Of a stretch of DNA of 64,000 nt, positions 1 to 11,284 are shown piece by piece. Both the position numbers and the translations under genes were made by a program. This DNA is from Tipula vernalis (taxonomy: Eukaryota; Arthropoda; Insecta; Diptera; Tipulidae). Below the pieces are notes generated by a model, which saw only the letters and a list, made by a program, of their open reading frames with translations, was not told the DNA's origin and ran no database searches. Within the stretch, counting starts at the first letter, position 1, and each line of letters opens with the position of its first letter. Location of the stretch: positions 67,568,789 through 67,632,788 of the forward strand of contig OY282558.1 of the NCBI GenBank assembly GCA_958295665.1, read 5' to 3'.

Positions 1-203
1 AACCATAATCGGAGCACAGTTGCAGATTTTGGGTTTTTGTGGCTCAGAATCTGCTGAATTATAGTAAGGTGATTTTCAAGAAAATCGAAATTTCTATGAA
101 ACGTCTAGAAATAGTCAAGCAATCTAAATGCGCTTTGGCACAATAAATACAGGTCCCGAAACCTATCATTAGAGGTATACAGAACCACAATCGGGGCACA
201 GTT

Positions 204-236
204 GCAGATTTTGGATTTTTGTGGCTCAGAATCTGC
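204..236. other. Wide inverted repeat GCAGATT / AATCTGC in the monomer
   Basis: GCAGATT at monomer positions 22-28 is the reverse complement of AATCTGC at 48-54, with 19 bases between. The right arm lies within a smaller dyad, CAGA-A-TCTG at 45-53. The left arm and its T run contain the array's indel hotspot: all thirteen 181-bp monomers lose one T of the run at 27-30, and the 14-bp deletion at 33123 removes this arm. Whether a cruciform forms is not known; only the sequence symmetry is visible. Confidence 0.8.
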
Positions 237-252
237 TGAATTATAGTAAGGT

Positions 253-268
253 GATTTTCAAGAAAATC
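253..268. other. Tight inverted repeat in the monomer core (recurs in nearly every copy)
   Basis: Monomer positions 71-86 read GATTTTC-AA-GAAAATC, a perfect 7-bp inverted repeat with a 2-base spacer. The palindrome GAAATTTC (positions 87-94) follows at once. Together they form a dyad-rich, A/T-tract-rich segment with tracts centred near positions 74, 82, 90 and 100, a spacing of about 8-10 bp that would favour curvature. The coordinates are for the reference copy; the element repeats every 182 bp. Few copies alter it: G71A at 57378 and 58470, C86G at 4636 and 37744, G87T in the adjacent palindrome at 33741, and a one-base insertion in that palindrome in the 183-bp copy. Binding of a satellite protein is an inference. 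Confidence 0.9.
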
Positions 269-285
269 GAAATTTCTATGAAACG

Positions 286-291
286 TCTAGA
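286..291. other. Periodic XbaI site, lost in Xc monomers
   Basis: TCTAGA occurs at monomer positions 104-109 in nearly every copy. In Xc monomers T104 is C, giving CCTAGA and destroying the site. I found Xc copies starting at 1275, 6189, 11285, 14015, 16017, 17291, 18929, 21113, 23115, 24389, 25299, 27118, 29484, 30758, 31668 and 39661. XbaI digestion should therefore give a 182-bp band with a minor 364-bp band. Xc is absent from 39843 to the right end. Confidence 0.85.
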
Positions 292-3200
292 AATAGTCAA
301 GCAATCTAAATGCGCTTTGGCACAATAAATACAGGTCCCGAAACCTATCATTAGAGGTATCCAGAACCACAATCGGGGCACAGTTGCAGATTTTGGATTT
401 TTGTGGCTCAGAATCTGCTGAATTATAGTAAGGTGATTTTCAAGAAAATCGAAATTTCTATGAAACGTCTAGAAATAGTCAATCAATCTAAATGCGCTAT
501 GGCACAATAAATACAGGTCCCGAAACCTATCATTAGAGGTATCCAGAACCATAATCGGAGCACAGTTGCAGATTTTGGGTTTTTGTGGCTCAGAATCTGC
601 TGAATTATAGTAAGGTGATTTTCAAGAAAATCGAAATTTCTATGAAACGTCTAGAAATAGTCAAGCAATCTAAATGCGCTTTGGCACAATAAATACAGGT
701 CCCAAAACCTATCATTAGAGGCATCCAGAACCACAATCGGGGCACAGTTGCAGATTTTGGATTTTTGTGGCTCAGAATCTGCTGAATTATAGTAAGGTGA
801 TTTTCAAGAAAATCGAAATTTCTATGAAACGTCTAGAAATAGTCAAGCAATCTAAATGCGCTATGGCACAATAAATACAGGTCCCGAAACCTATCATTAG
901 AGGTATACAGAACCACAATCGGGGCACAGTTGCAGATTTTGGATTTTTGTGGCTCAGAATCTGCTGAATTATAGTAAGGTGATTTTCAAGAAAATCGAAA
1001 TTTCTATGAAACGTCTAGAAATAGTCAAGCAATCTAAATGCGCTTTGGCACAATAAATACAGGTCCCGAAACCTATCATTAGAGGTATCCAGAACCACAA
1101 TCGGGGCACAGTTGCAGATTTTGGATTTTTGTGGCTCAGAATCTGCTGAATTATAGTAAGGTGATTTTCAAGAAAATCGAAATTTCTATGAAACGTCTAG
1201 AAATAGTCAATCAATCTAAATGCGCTATGGCACAATAAATACAGGTCCCGAAACCTATCATTAGAGGTATCCAGAACCATAATCGGAGCACAGTTGCAGA
1301 TTTTGGGTTTTTGTGGCTCAGAATCTGCTGAATTATAGTAAGGTGATTTTCAAGAAAATCGAAATTTCTATGAAACGCCTAGAAATAGTCAAGCAATCTA
1401 AATGCGCTTTGGCACAATAAATACAGGTCCCGAAACCTATCATTAGAGGTATACAGAACCACAATCGGGGCACAGTTGCAGATTTTGGATTTTTGTGGCT
1501 CAGAATCTGCTGAATTATAGTAAGGTGATTTTCAAGAAAATCGAAATTTCTATGAAACGTCTAGAAATAGTCAATCAATCTAAATGCGCTATGGCACAAT
1601 AAATACAGGTCCCGAAACCTATCATTAGAGGCATCCAGAACCATAATCGGAGCATAGTTGCAGATTTTGGGTTTTTGTGGCTCAGAATCTGCTGAATTAT
1701 AGTAAGGTGATTTTCAAGAAAATCGAAATTTCTATGAAACGTCTAGAAATAGTCAAGCAATCTAAATGCGCTTTGGCACAATAAATACAGGTCCCAAAAC
1801 CTATCATTAGAGGCATCCAGAACCACAATCGGGGCACAGTTGCAGATTTTGGATTTTTGTGGCTCAGAATCTGCTGAATTATAGTAAGGTGATTTTCAAG
1901 AAAATCGAAATTTCTATGAAACGTCTAGAAATAGTCAAGCAATCTAAATGCGCTATGGCACAATAAATACAGGTCCCGAAACCTATCATTAGAGGTATCC
2001 AGAACCATAATCGGAGCACAGTTGCAGATTTTGGGTTTTTGTGGCTCAGAATCTGCTGAATTATAGTAAGGTGATTTTCAAGAAAATCGAAATTTCTATG
2101 AAACGTCTAGAAATAGTCAAGCAATCTAAATGCGCTTTGGCACAATAAATACAGGTCCCGAAACCTATCATTAGAGGTATACAGAACCACAATCGGGGCA
2201 CAGTTGCAGATTTTGGATTTTTGTGGCTCAGAATCTGCTGAATTATAGTAAGGTGATTTTCAAGAAAATCGAAATTTCTATGAAACGTCTAGAAATAGTC
2301 AAGCAATCTAAATGCGCTTTGGCACAATAAATACAGGTCCCGAAACCTATCATTAGAGGTATCCAGAACCACAATCGGGGCACAGTTGCAGATTTTGGAT
2401 TTTTGTGGCTCAGAATCTGCTGAATTATAGTAAGGTGATTTTCAAGAAAATCGAAATTTCTATGAAACGTCTAGAAATAGTCAATCAATCTAAATGCGCT
2501 ATGGCACAATAAATACAGGTCCCGAAACCTATCATTAGAGGTATCCAGAACCATAATCGGAGCACAGTTGCAGATTTTGGGTTTTTGTGGCTCAGAATCT
2601 GCTGAATTATAGTAAGGTGATTTTCAAGAAAATCGAAATTTCTATGAAACGTCTAGAAATAGTCAAGCAATCTAAATGCGCTTTGGCACAATAAATACAG
2701 GTCCCAAAACCTATCATTAGAGGCATCCAGAACCACAATCGGGGCACAGTTGCAGATTTTGGATTTTTGTGGCTCAGAATCTGCTGAATTATAGTAAGGT
2801 GATTTTCAAGAAAATCGAAATTTCTATGAAACGTCTAGAAATAGTCAAGCAATCTAAATGCGCTTTGGCACAATAAATACAGGTCCCAAAACCTATCATT
2901 AGAGGCATCCAGAACCACAATCGGGGCACAGTTGCAGATTTTGGATTTTTGTGGCTCAGAATCTGCTGAATTATAGTAAGGTGATTTTCAAGAAAATCGA
3001 AATTTCTATGAAACGTCTAGAAATAGTCAATCAATCTAAATGCGCTATGGCACAATAAATACAGGTCCCGAAACCTATCATTAGAGGCATCCAGAACCAC
3101 AATCGGGGCACAGTTGCAGATTTTGGATTTTTGTGGCTCAGAATCTGCTGAATTATAGTAAGGTGATTTTCAAGAAAATCGAAATTTCTATGAAACGTCT

Positions 3201-6188
3201 AGAAATAGTCAATCAATCTAAATGCGCTATGGCACAATAAATACAGGTCCCGAAACCTATCATTAGAGGTATCCAGAACCATAATCGGAGCACAGTTGCA
3301 GATTTTGGATTTTTGTGGCTCAGAATCTGCTGAATTATAGTAAGGTGATTTTCAAGAAAATCGAAATTTCTATGAAACGTCTAGAAATAGTCAAGCAATC
3401 TAAATGCGCTTTGGCACAATAAATACAGGTCCCAAAACCTATCATTAGAGGCATCCAGAACCATAATCGGAGCATAGTTGCAGATTTTGGGTTTTTGTGG
3501 CTCAGAATCTGCTGAATTATAGTAAGGTGATTTTCAAGAAAATCGAAATTTCTATGAAACGTCTAGAAATAGTCAAGCAATCTAAATGCGCTATGGCACA
3601 ATAAATACAGGTCCCAAAACCTATCATTAGAGGTATCCAGAACCATAATCGGAGCACAGTTGCAGATTTTGGGTTTTTGTGGCTCAGAATCTGCTGAATT
3701 ATAGTAAGGTGATTTTCAAGAAAATCGAAATTTCTATGAAACGTCTAGAAATAGTCAAGCAATCTAAATGCGCTTTGGCACAATAAATACAGGTCCCAAA
3801 ACCTATCATTAGAGGTATCCAGAACCATAATCGGAGCACAGTTGCAGATTTTGGGTTTTTGTGGCTCAGAATCTGCTGAATTATAGTAAGGTGATTTTCA
3901 AGAAAATCGAAATTTCTATGAAACGTCTAGAAATAGTCAAGCAATCTAAATGCGCTTTGGCACAATAAATACAGGTCCCAAAACCTATCATTAGAGGCAT
4001 CCAGAACCACAATCGGGGCACAGTTGCAGATTTTGGATTTTTGTGGCTCAGAATCTGCTGAATTATAGTAAGGTGATTTTCAAGAAAATCGAAATTTCTA
4101 TGAAACGTCTAGAAATAGTCAATCAATCTAAATGCGCTATGGCACAATAAATACAGGTCCCGAAACCTATCATTAGAGGTATCCAGAACCATAATCGGAG
4201 CACAGTTGCAGATTTTGGGTTTTTGTGGCTCAGAATCTGCTGAATTATAGTAAGGTGATTTTCAAGAAAATCGAAATTTCTATGAAACGTCTAGAAATAG
4301 TCAAGCAATCTAAATGCGCTTTGGCACAATAAATACAGGTCCCAAAACCTATCATTAGAGGCATCCAGAACCACAATCGGGGCACAGTTGCAGATTTTGG
4401 ATTTTTGTGGCTCAGAATCTGCTGAATTATAGTAAGGTGATTTTCAAGAAAATCGAAATTTCTATGAAACGTCTAGAAATAGTCAAGCAATCTAAATGCG
4501 CTATGGCACAATAAATACAGGTCCCGAAACCTATCATTAGAGGTATCCAGAACCATAATCGGAGCACAGTTGCAGATTTTGGGTTTTTGTGGCTCAGAAT
4601 CTGCTGAATTATAGTAAGGTGATTTTCAAGAAAATGGAAATTTCTATGAAACGTCTAGAAATAGTCAAGCAATCTAAATGCGCTTTGGCACAATAAATAC
4701 AGGTCCCAAAACCTATCATTAGAGGCATCCAGAACCATAATCGGAGCATAGTTGCAGATTTTGGGTTTTTGTGGCTCAGAATCTGCTGAATTATAGTAAG
4801 GTGATTTTCAAGAAAATCGAAATTTCTATGAAACGTCTAGAAATAGTCAAGCAATCTAAATGCGCTTTGGCACAATAAATACAGGTCCCAAAACCTATCA
4901 TTAGAGGCATCCAGAACCACAATCGGGGCACAGTTGCAGATTTTGGATTTTTGTGGCTCAGAATCTGCTGAATTATAGTAAGGTGATTTTCAAGAAAATC
5001 GAAATTTCTATGAAACGTCTAGAAATAGTCAAGCAATCTAAATGCGCTATGGCACAATAAATACAGGTCCCGAAACCTATCATTAGAGGTATCCAGAACC
5101 ATAATCGGAGCACAGTTGCAGATTTTGGGTTTTTGTGGCTCAGAATCTGCTGAATTATAGTAAGGTGATTTTCAAGAAAATCGAAATTTCTATGAAACGT
5201 CTAGAAATAGTCAAGCAATCTAAATGCGCTTTGGCACAATAAATACAGGTCCCGAAACCTATCATTAGAGGTATCCAGAACCACAATCGGGGCACAGTTG
5301 CAGATTTTGGATTTTTGTGGCTCAGAATCTGCTGAATTATAGTAAGGTGATTTTCAAGAAAATCGAAATTTCTATGAAACGTCTAGAAATAGTCAAGCAA
5401 TCTAAATGCGCTTTGGCACAATAAATACAGGTCCCGAAACCTATCATTAGAGGTATCCAGAACCACAATCGGGGCACAGTTGCAGATTTTGGATTTTTGT
5501 GGCTCAGAATCTGCTGAATTATAGTAAGGTGATTTTCAAGAAAATCGAAATTTCTATGAAACGTCTAGAAATAGTCAAGCAATCTAAATGCGCTTTGGCA
5601 CAATAAATACAGGTCCCGAAACCTATCATTAGAGGTATCCAGAACCACAATCGGGGCACAGTTGCAGATTTTGGATTTTTGTGGCTCAGAATCTGCTGAA
5701 TTATAGTAAGGTGATTTTCAAGAAAATCGAAATTTCTATGAAACGTCTAGAAATAGTCAATCAATCTAAATGCGCTATGGCACAATAAATACAGGTCCCG
5801 AAACCTATCATTAGAGGTATCCAGAACCACAATCGGGGCACAGTTGCAGATTTTGGATTTTTGTGGCTCAGAATCTGCTGAATTATAGTAAGGTGATTTT
5901 CAAGAAAATCGAAATTTCTATGAAACGTCTAGAAATAGTCAAGCAATCTAAATGCGCTTTGGCACAATAAATACAGGTCCCAAAACCTATCATTAGAGGT
6001 ATACAGAACCACAATCGGGGCACAGTTGCAGATTTTGGATTTTTGTGGCTCAGAATCTGCTGAATTATAGTAAGGTGATTTTCAAGAAAATCGAAATTTC
6101 TATGAAACGTCTAGAAATAGTCAATCAATCTAAATGCGCTATGGCACAATAAATACAGGTCCCGAAACCTATCATTAGAGGTATCCAG

Positions 6189-9100
6189 AACCATAATCGG
6201 AGCACAGTTGCAGATTTTGGGTTTTTGTGGCTCAGAATCTGCTGAATTATAGTAAGGTGATTTTCAAGAAAATCGAAATTTCTATGAAACGCCTAGAAAT
6301 AGTCAAGCAATCTAAATGCGCTTTGGCACAATAAATACAGGTCCCGAAACCTATCATTAGAGGTATACAGAACCACAATCGGGGCACAGTTGCAGATTTT
6401 GGATTTTTGTGGCTCAGAATCTGCTGAATTATAGTAAGGTGATTTTCAAGAAAATCGAAATTTCTATGAAACGTCTAGAAATAGTCAAGCAATCTAAATG
6501 CGCTTTGGCACAATAAATACAGGTCCCGAAACCTATCATTAGAGGTATCCAGAACCACAATCGGGGCACAGTTGCAGATTTTGGATTTTTGTGGCTCAGA
6601 ATCTGCTGAATTATAGTAAGGTGATTTTCAAGAAAATCGAAATTTCTATGAAACGTCTAGAAATAGTCAAGCAATCTAAATGCGCTTTGGCACAATAAAT
6701 ACAGGTCCCGAAACCTATCATTAGAGGTATCCAGAACCACAATCGGGGCACAGTTGCAGATTTTGGATTTTTGTGGCTCAGAATCTGCTGAATTATAGTA
6801 AGGTGATTTTCAAGAAAATCGAAATTTCTATGAAACGTCTAGAAATAGTCAATCAATCTAAATGCGCTATGGCACAATAAATACAGGTCCCGAAACCTAT
6901 CATTAGAGGTATCCAGAACCACAATCGGGGCACAGTTGCAGATTTTGGATTTTTGTGGCTCAGAATCTGCTGAATTATAGTAAGGTGATTTTCAAGAAAA
7001 TCGAAATTTCTATGAAACGTCTAGAAATAGTCAAGCAATCTAAATGCGCTTTGGCACAATAAATACAGGTCCCGAAACCTATCATTAGAGGTATCCAGAA
7101 CCACAATCGGGGCACAGTTGCAGATTTTGGATTTTTGTGGCTCAGAATCTGCTGAATTATAGTAAGGTGATTTTCAAGAAAATCGAAATTTCTATGAAAC
7201 GTCTAGAAATAGTCAAGCAATCTAAATGCGCTTTGGCACAATAAATACAGGTCCCGAAACCTATCATTAGAGGTATCCAGAACCACAATCGGGGCACAGT
7301 TGCAGATTTTGGATTTTTGTGGCTCAGAATCTGCTGAATTATAGTAAGGTGATTTTCAAGAAAATCGAAATTTCTATGAAACGTCTAGAAATAGTCAAGC
7401 AATCTAAATGCGCTTTGGCACAATAAATACAGGTCCCGAAACCTATCATTAGAGGTATCCAGAACCACAATCGGGGCACAGTTGCAGATTTTGGATTTTT
7501 GTGGCTCAGAATCTGCTGAATTATAGTAAGGTGATTTTCAAGAAAATCGAAATTTCTATGAAACGTCTAGAAATAGTCAATCAATCTAAATGCGCTATGG
7601 CACAATAAATACAGGTCCCGAAACCTATCATTAGAGGTATCCAGAACCACAATCGGGGCACAGTTGCAGATTTTGGATTTTTGTGGCTCAGAATCTGCTG
7701 AATTATAGTAAGGTGATTTTCAAGAAAATCGAAATTTCTATGAAACGTCTAGAAATAGTCAAGCAATCTAAATGCGCTTTGGCACAATAAATACAGGTCC
7801 CGAAACCTATCATTAGAGGTATACAGAACCACAATCGGGGCACAGTTGCAGATTTTGGATTTTTGTGGCTCAGAATCTGCTGAATTATAGTAAGGTGATT
7901 TTCAAGAAAATCGAAATTTCTATGAAACGTCTAGAAATAGTCAAGCAATCTAAATGCGCTTTGGCACAATAAATACAGGTCCCGAAACCTATCATTAGAG
8001 GTATCCAGAACCACAATCGGGGCACAGTTGCAGATTTTGGATTTTTGTGGCTCAGAATCTGCTGAATTATAGTAAGGTGATTTTCAAGAAAATCGAAATT
8101 TCTATGAAACGTCTAGAAATAGTCAAGCAATCTAAATGCGCTTTGGCACAATAAATACAGGTCCCGAAACCTATCATTAGAGGTATCCAGAACCACAATC
8201 GGGGCACAGTTGCAGATTTTGGATTTTTGTGGCTCAGAATCTGCTGAATTATAGTAAGGTGATTTTCAAGAAAATCGAAATTTCTATGAAACGTCTAGAA
8301 ATAGTCAATCAATCTAAATGCGCTATGGCACAATAAATACAGGTCCCGAAACCTATCATTAGAGGTATCCAGAACCACAATCGGGGCACAGTTGCAGATT
8401 TTGGATTTTTGTGGCTCAGAATCTGCTGAATTATAGTAAGGTGATTTTCAAGAAAATCGAAATTTCTATGAAACGTCTAGAAATAGTCAAGCAATCTAAA
8501 TGCGCTTTGGCACAATAAATACAGGTCCCGAAACCTATCATTAGAGGTATCCAGAACCACAATCGGGGCACAGTTGCAGATTTTGGATTTTTGTGGCTCA
8601 GAATCTGCTGAATTATAGTAAGGTGATTTTCAAGAAAATCGAAATTTCTATGAAACGTCTAGAAATAGTCAAGCAATCTAAATGCGCTTTGGCACAATAA
8701 ATACAGGTCCCGAAACCTATCATTAGAGGTATCCAGAACCACAATCGGGGCACAGTTGCAGATTTTGGATTTTTGTGGCTCAGAATCTGCTGAATTATAG
8801 TAAGGTGATTTTCAAGAAAATCGAAATTTCTATGAAACGTCTAGAAATAGTCAAGCAATCTAAATGCGCTTTGGCACAATAAATACAGGTCCCGAAACCT
8901 ATCATTAGAGGTATCCAGAACCACAATCGGGGCACAGTTGCAGATTTTGGATTTTTGTGGCTCAGAATCTGCTGAATTATAGTAAGGTGATTTTCAAGAA
9001 AATCGAAATTTCTATGAAACGTCTAGAAATAGTCAATCAATCTAAATGCGCTATGGCACAATAAATACAGGTCCCGAAACCTATCATTAGAGGTATCCAG

Positions 9101-11284
9101 AACCACAATCGGGGCACAGTTGCAGATTTTGGATTTTTGTGGCTCAGAATCTGCTGAATTATAGTAAGGTGATTTTCAAGAAAATCGAAATTTCTATGAA
9201 ACGTCTAGAAATAGTCAAGCAATCTAAATGCGCTTTGGCACAATAAATACAGGTCCCGAAACCTATCATTAGAGGTATCCAGAACCACAATCGGGGCACA
9301 GTTGCAGATTTTGGATTTTTGTGGCTCAGAATCTGCTGAATTATAGTAAGGTGATTTTCAAGAAAATCGAAATTTCTATGAAACGTCTAGAAATAGTCAA
9401 GCAATCTAAATGCGCTTTGGCACAATAAATACAGGTCCCGAAACCTATCATTAGAGGTATCCAGAACCACAATCGGGGCACAGTTGCAGATTTTGGATTT
9501 TTGTGGCTCAGAATCTGCTGAATTATAGTAAGGTGATTTTCAAGAAAATCGAAATTTCTATGAAACGTCTAGAAATAGTCAAGCAATCTAAATGCGCTTT
9601 GGCACAATAAATACAGGTCCCGAAACCTATCATTAGAGGTATCCAGAACCACAATCGGGGCACAGTTGCAGATTTTGGATTTTTGTGGCTCAGAATCTGC
9701 TGAATTATAGTAAGGTGATTTTCAAGAAAATCGAAATTTCTATGAAACGTCTAGAAATAGTCAATCAATCTAAATGCGCTATGGCACAATAAATACAGGT
9801 CCCGAAACCTATCATTAGAGGTATCCAGAACCACAATCGGGGCACAGTTGCAGATTTTGGATTTTTGTGGCTCAGAATCTGCTGAATTATAGTAAGGTGA
9901 TTTTCAAGAAAATCGAAATTTCTATGAAACGTCTAGAAATAGTCAAGCAATCTAAATGCGCTTTGGCACAATAAATACAGGTCCCGAAACCTATCATTAG
10001 AGGTATACAGAACCACAATCGGGGCACAGTTGCAGATTTTGGATTTTTGTGGCTCAGAATCTGCTGAATTATAGTAAGGTGATTTTCAAGAAAATCGAAA
10101 TTTCTATGAAACGTCTAGAAATAGTCAAGCAATCTAAATGCGCTTTGGCACAATAAATACAGGTCCCGAAACCTATCATTAGAGGTATCCAGAACCACAA
10201 TCGGGGCACAGTTGCAGATTTTGGATTTTTGTGGCTCAGAATCTGCTGAATTATAGTAAGGTGATTTTCAAGAAAATCGAAATTTCTATGAAACGTCTAG
10301 AAATAGTCAAGCAATCTAAATGCGCTTTGGCACAATAAATACAGGTCCCGAAACCTATCATTAGAGGTATCCAGAACCACAATCGGGGCACAGTTGCAGA
10401 TTTTGGATTTTTGTGGCTCAGAATCTGCTGAATTATAGTAAGGTGATTTTCAAGAAAATCGAAATTTCTATGAAACGTCTAGAAATAGTCAATCAATCTA
10501 AATGCGCTATGGCACAATAAATACAGGTCCCGAAACCTATCATTAGAGGTATCCAGAACCACAATCGGGGCACAGTTGCAGATTTTGGATTTTTGTGGCT
10601 CAGAATCTGCTGAATTATAGTAAGGTGATTTTCAAGAAAATCGAAATTTCTATGAAACGTCTAGAAATAGTCAAGCAATCTAAATGCGCTTTGGCACAAT
10701 AAATACAGGTCCCGAAACCTATCATTAGAGGTATCCAGAACCACAATCGGGGCACAGTTGCAGATTTTGGATTTTTGTGGCTCAGAATCTGCTGAATTAT
10801 AGTAAGGTGATTTTCAAGAAAATCGAAATTTCTATGAAACGTCTAGAAATAGTCAAGCAATCTAAATGCGCTTTGGCACAATAAATACAGGTCCCGAAAC
10901 CTATCATTAGAGGTATCCAGAACCACAATCGGGGCACAGTTGCAGATTTTGGATTTTTGTGGCTCAGAATCTGCTGAATTATAGTAAGGTGATTTTCAAG
11001 AAAATCGAAATTTCTATGAAACGTCTAGAAATAGTCAAGCAATCTAAATGCGCTTTGGCACAATAAATACAGGTCCCGAAACCTATCATTAGAGGTATCC
11101 AGAACCACAATCGGGGCACAGTTGCAGATTTTGGATTTTTGTGGCTCAGAATCTGCTGAATTATAGTAAGGTGATTTTCAAGAAAATCGAAATTTCTATG
11201 AAACGTCTAGAAATAGTCAATCAATCTAAATGCGCTATGGCACAATAAATACAGGTCCCGAAACCTATCATTAGAGGTATCCAG
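6189..11284. repeat. Domain 2: seven tandem 728-bp tetramer HOR units
   Basis: Twenty-eight monomers fall into a strict four-monomer rhythm: three gt monomers followed by one ta monomer, all with G158. Units start at 6189, 6917, 7645, 8373, 9101, 9829 and 10557. All are Y except the first monomer of the first unit, which is Xc. Units differ mainly in whether the first monomer has tail tatac (6189, 7645, 9829) or tatcc (6917, 8373, 9101, 10557). I see no private substitution or indel. This is the most homogeneous part of the window, consistent with the most recent amplification. Confidence 0.9.

Larger units (their letters stand above)
183..364. repeat. Representative monomer (type Y gtG1)
   Basis: This is a clean 182-bp copy usable as a reference for monomer coordinates. 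By hand count it has 32 C and 37 G (37.9% GC) and five CpG dinucleotides, at monomer positions 10, 86, 102, 131 and 157. Ordered landmarks are: C6, G13 and A33 (Y state); T runs at 27-30 and 34-38; a 7-bp inverted repeat at 22-28/48-54; a second, tight inverted repeat at 71-86; the palindrome GAAATTTC at 87-94; an XbaI site TCTAGA at 104-109; G119; GCGC at 130-133; T135; G158; and tail tatcc at 176-180. Every frame is interrupted by stops, and 182 is not a multiple of 3, so no frame stays open through successive copies. Confidence 0.97.
1..6188. repeat. Domain 1: mixed X / X' / Y monomers
   Basis: Thirty-four monomers with X and Y types interspersed. The order from position 1 begins X gtG2, Y gtG1, Y taG1, X gtA3; the same four types recur at 2003-2730, eleven monomers later. 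The domain holds the rare X' type (T17, read as gcatag) at 1639, 3459 and 4733, a chimeric monomer with T6, A13 and A33 at 3277, and the private change C86G at 4636. These same rare markers reappear only in 33291-38386. There is an Xc copy at 1275. Apart from 4636, I saw no private substitution here. Confidence 0.85.

Noticed and set aside
183..199. CENP-B box around CGGG at monomer positions 10-13
   Set aside because: The required TTCG eleven bases upstream is absent (the sequence there is agaa). The reverse-strand TTTCGGG at 155-161 also lacks the spaced TTCG and A.
253..282. Heat-shock-element-like TTCnnGAA units
   Set aside because: TTC-AA-GAA and GAA-AT-TTC pairs are present but not in the continuous 5-bp phase of three or more units that defines a functional element. 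They are explained by A/T-rich dyads.
319..345. RNA polymerase III A/B boxes (TGGCACAAT and GGTCCCGAAACC), suggesting tRNA or SINE origin
   Set aside because: The B-like motif is only a loose match and the two lie a few bases apart rather than the usual 30-60; no tRNA cloverleaf can be drawn.
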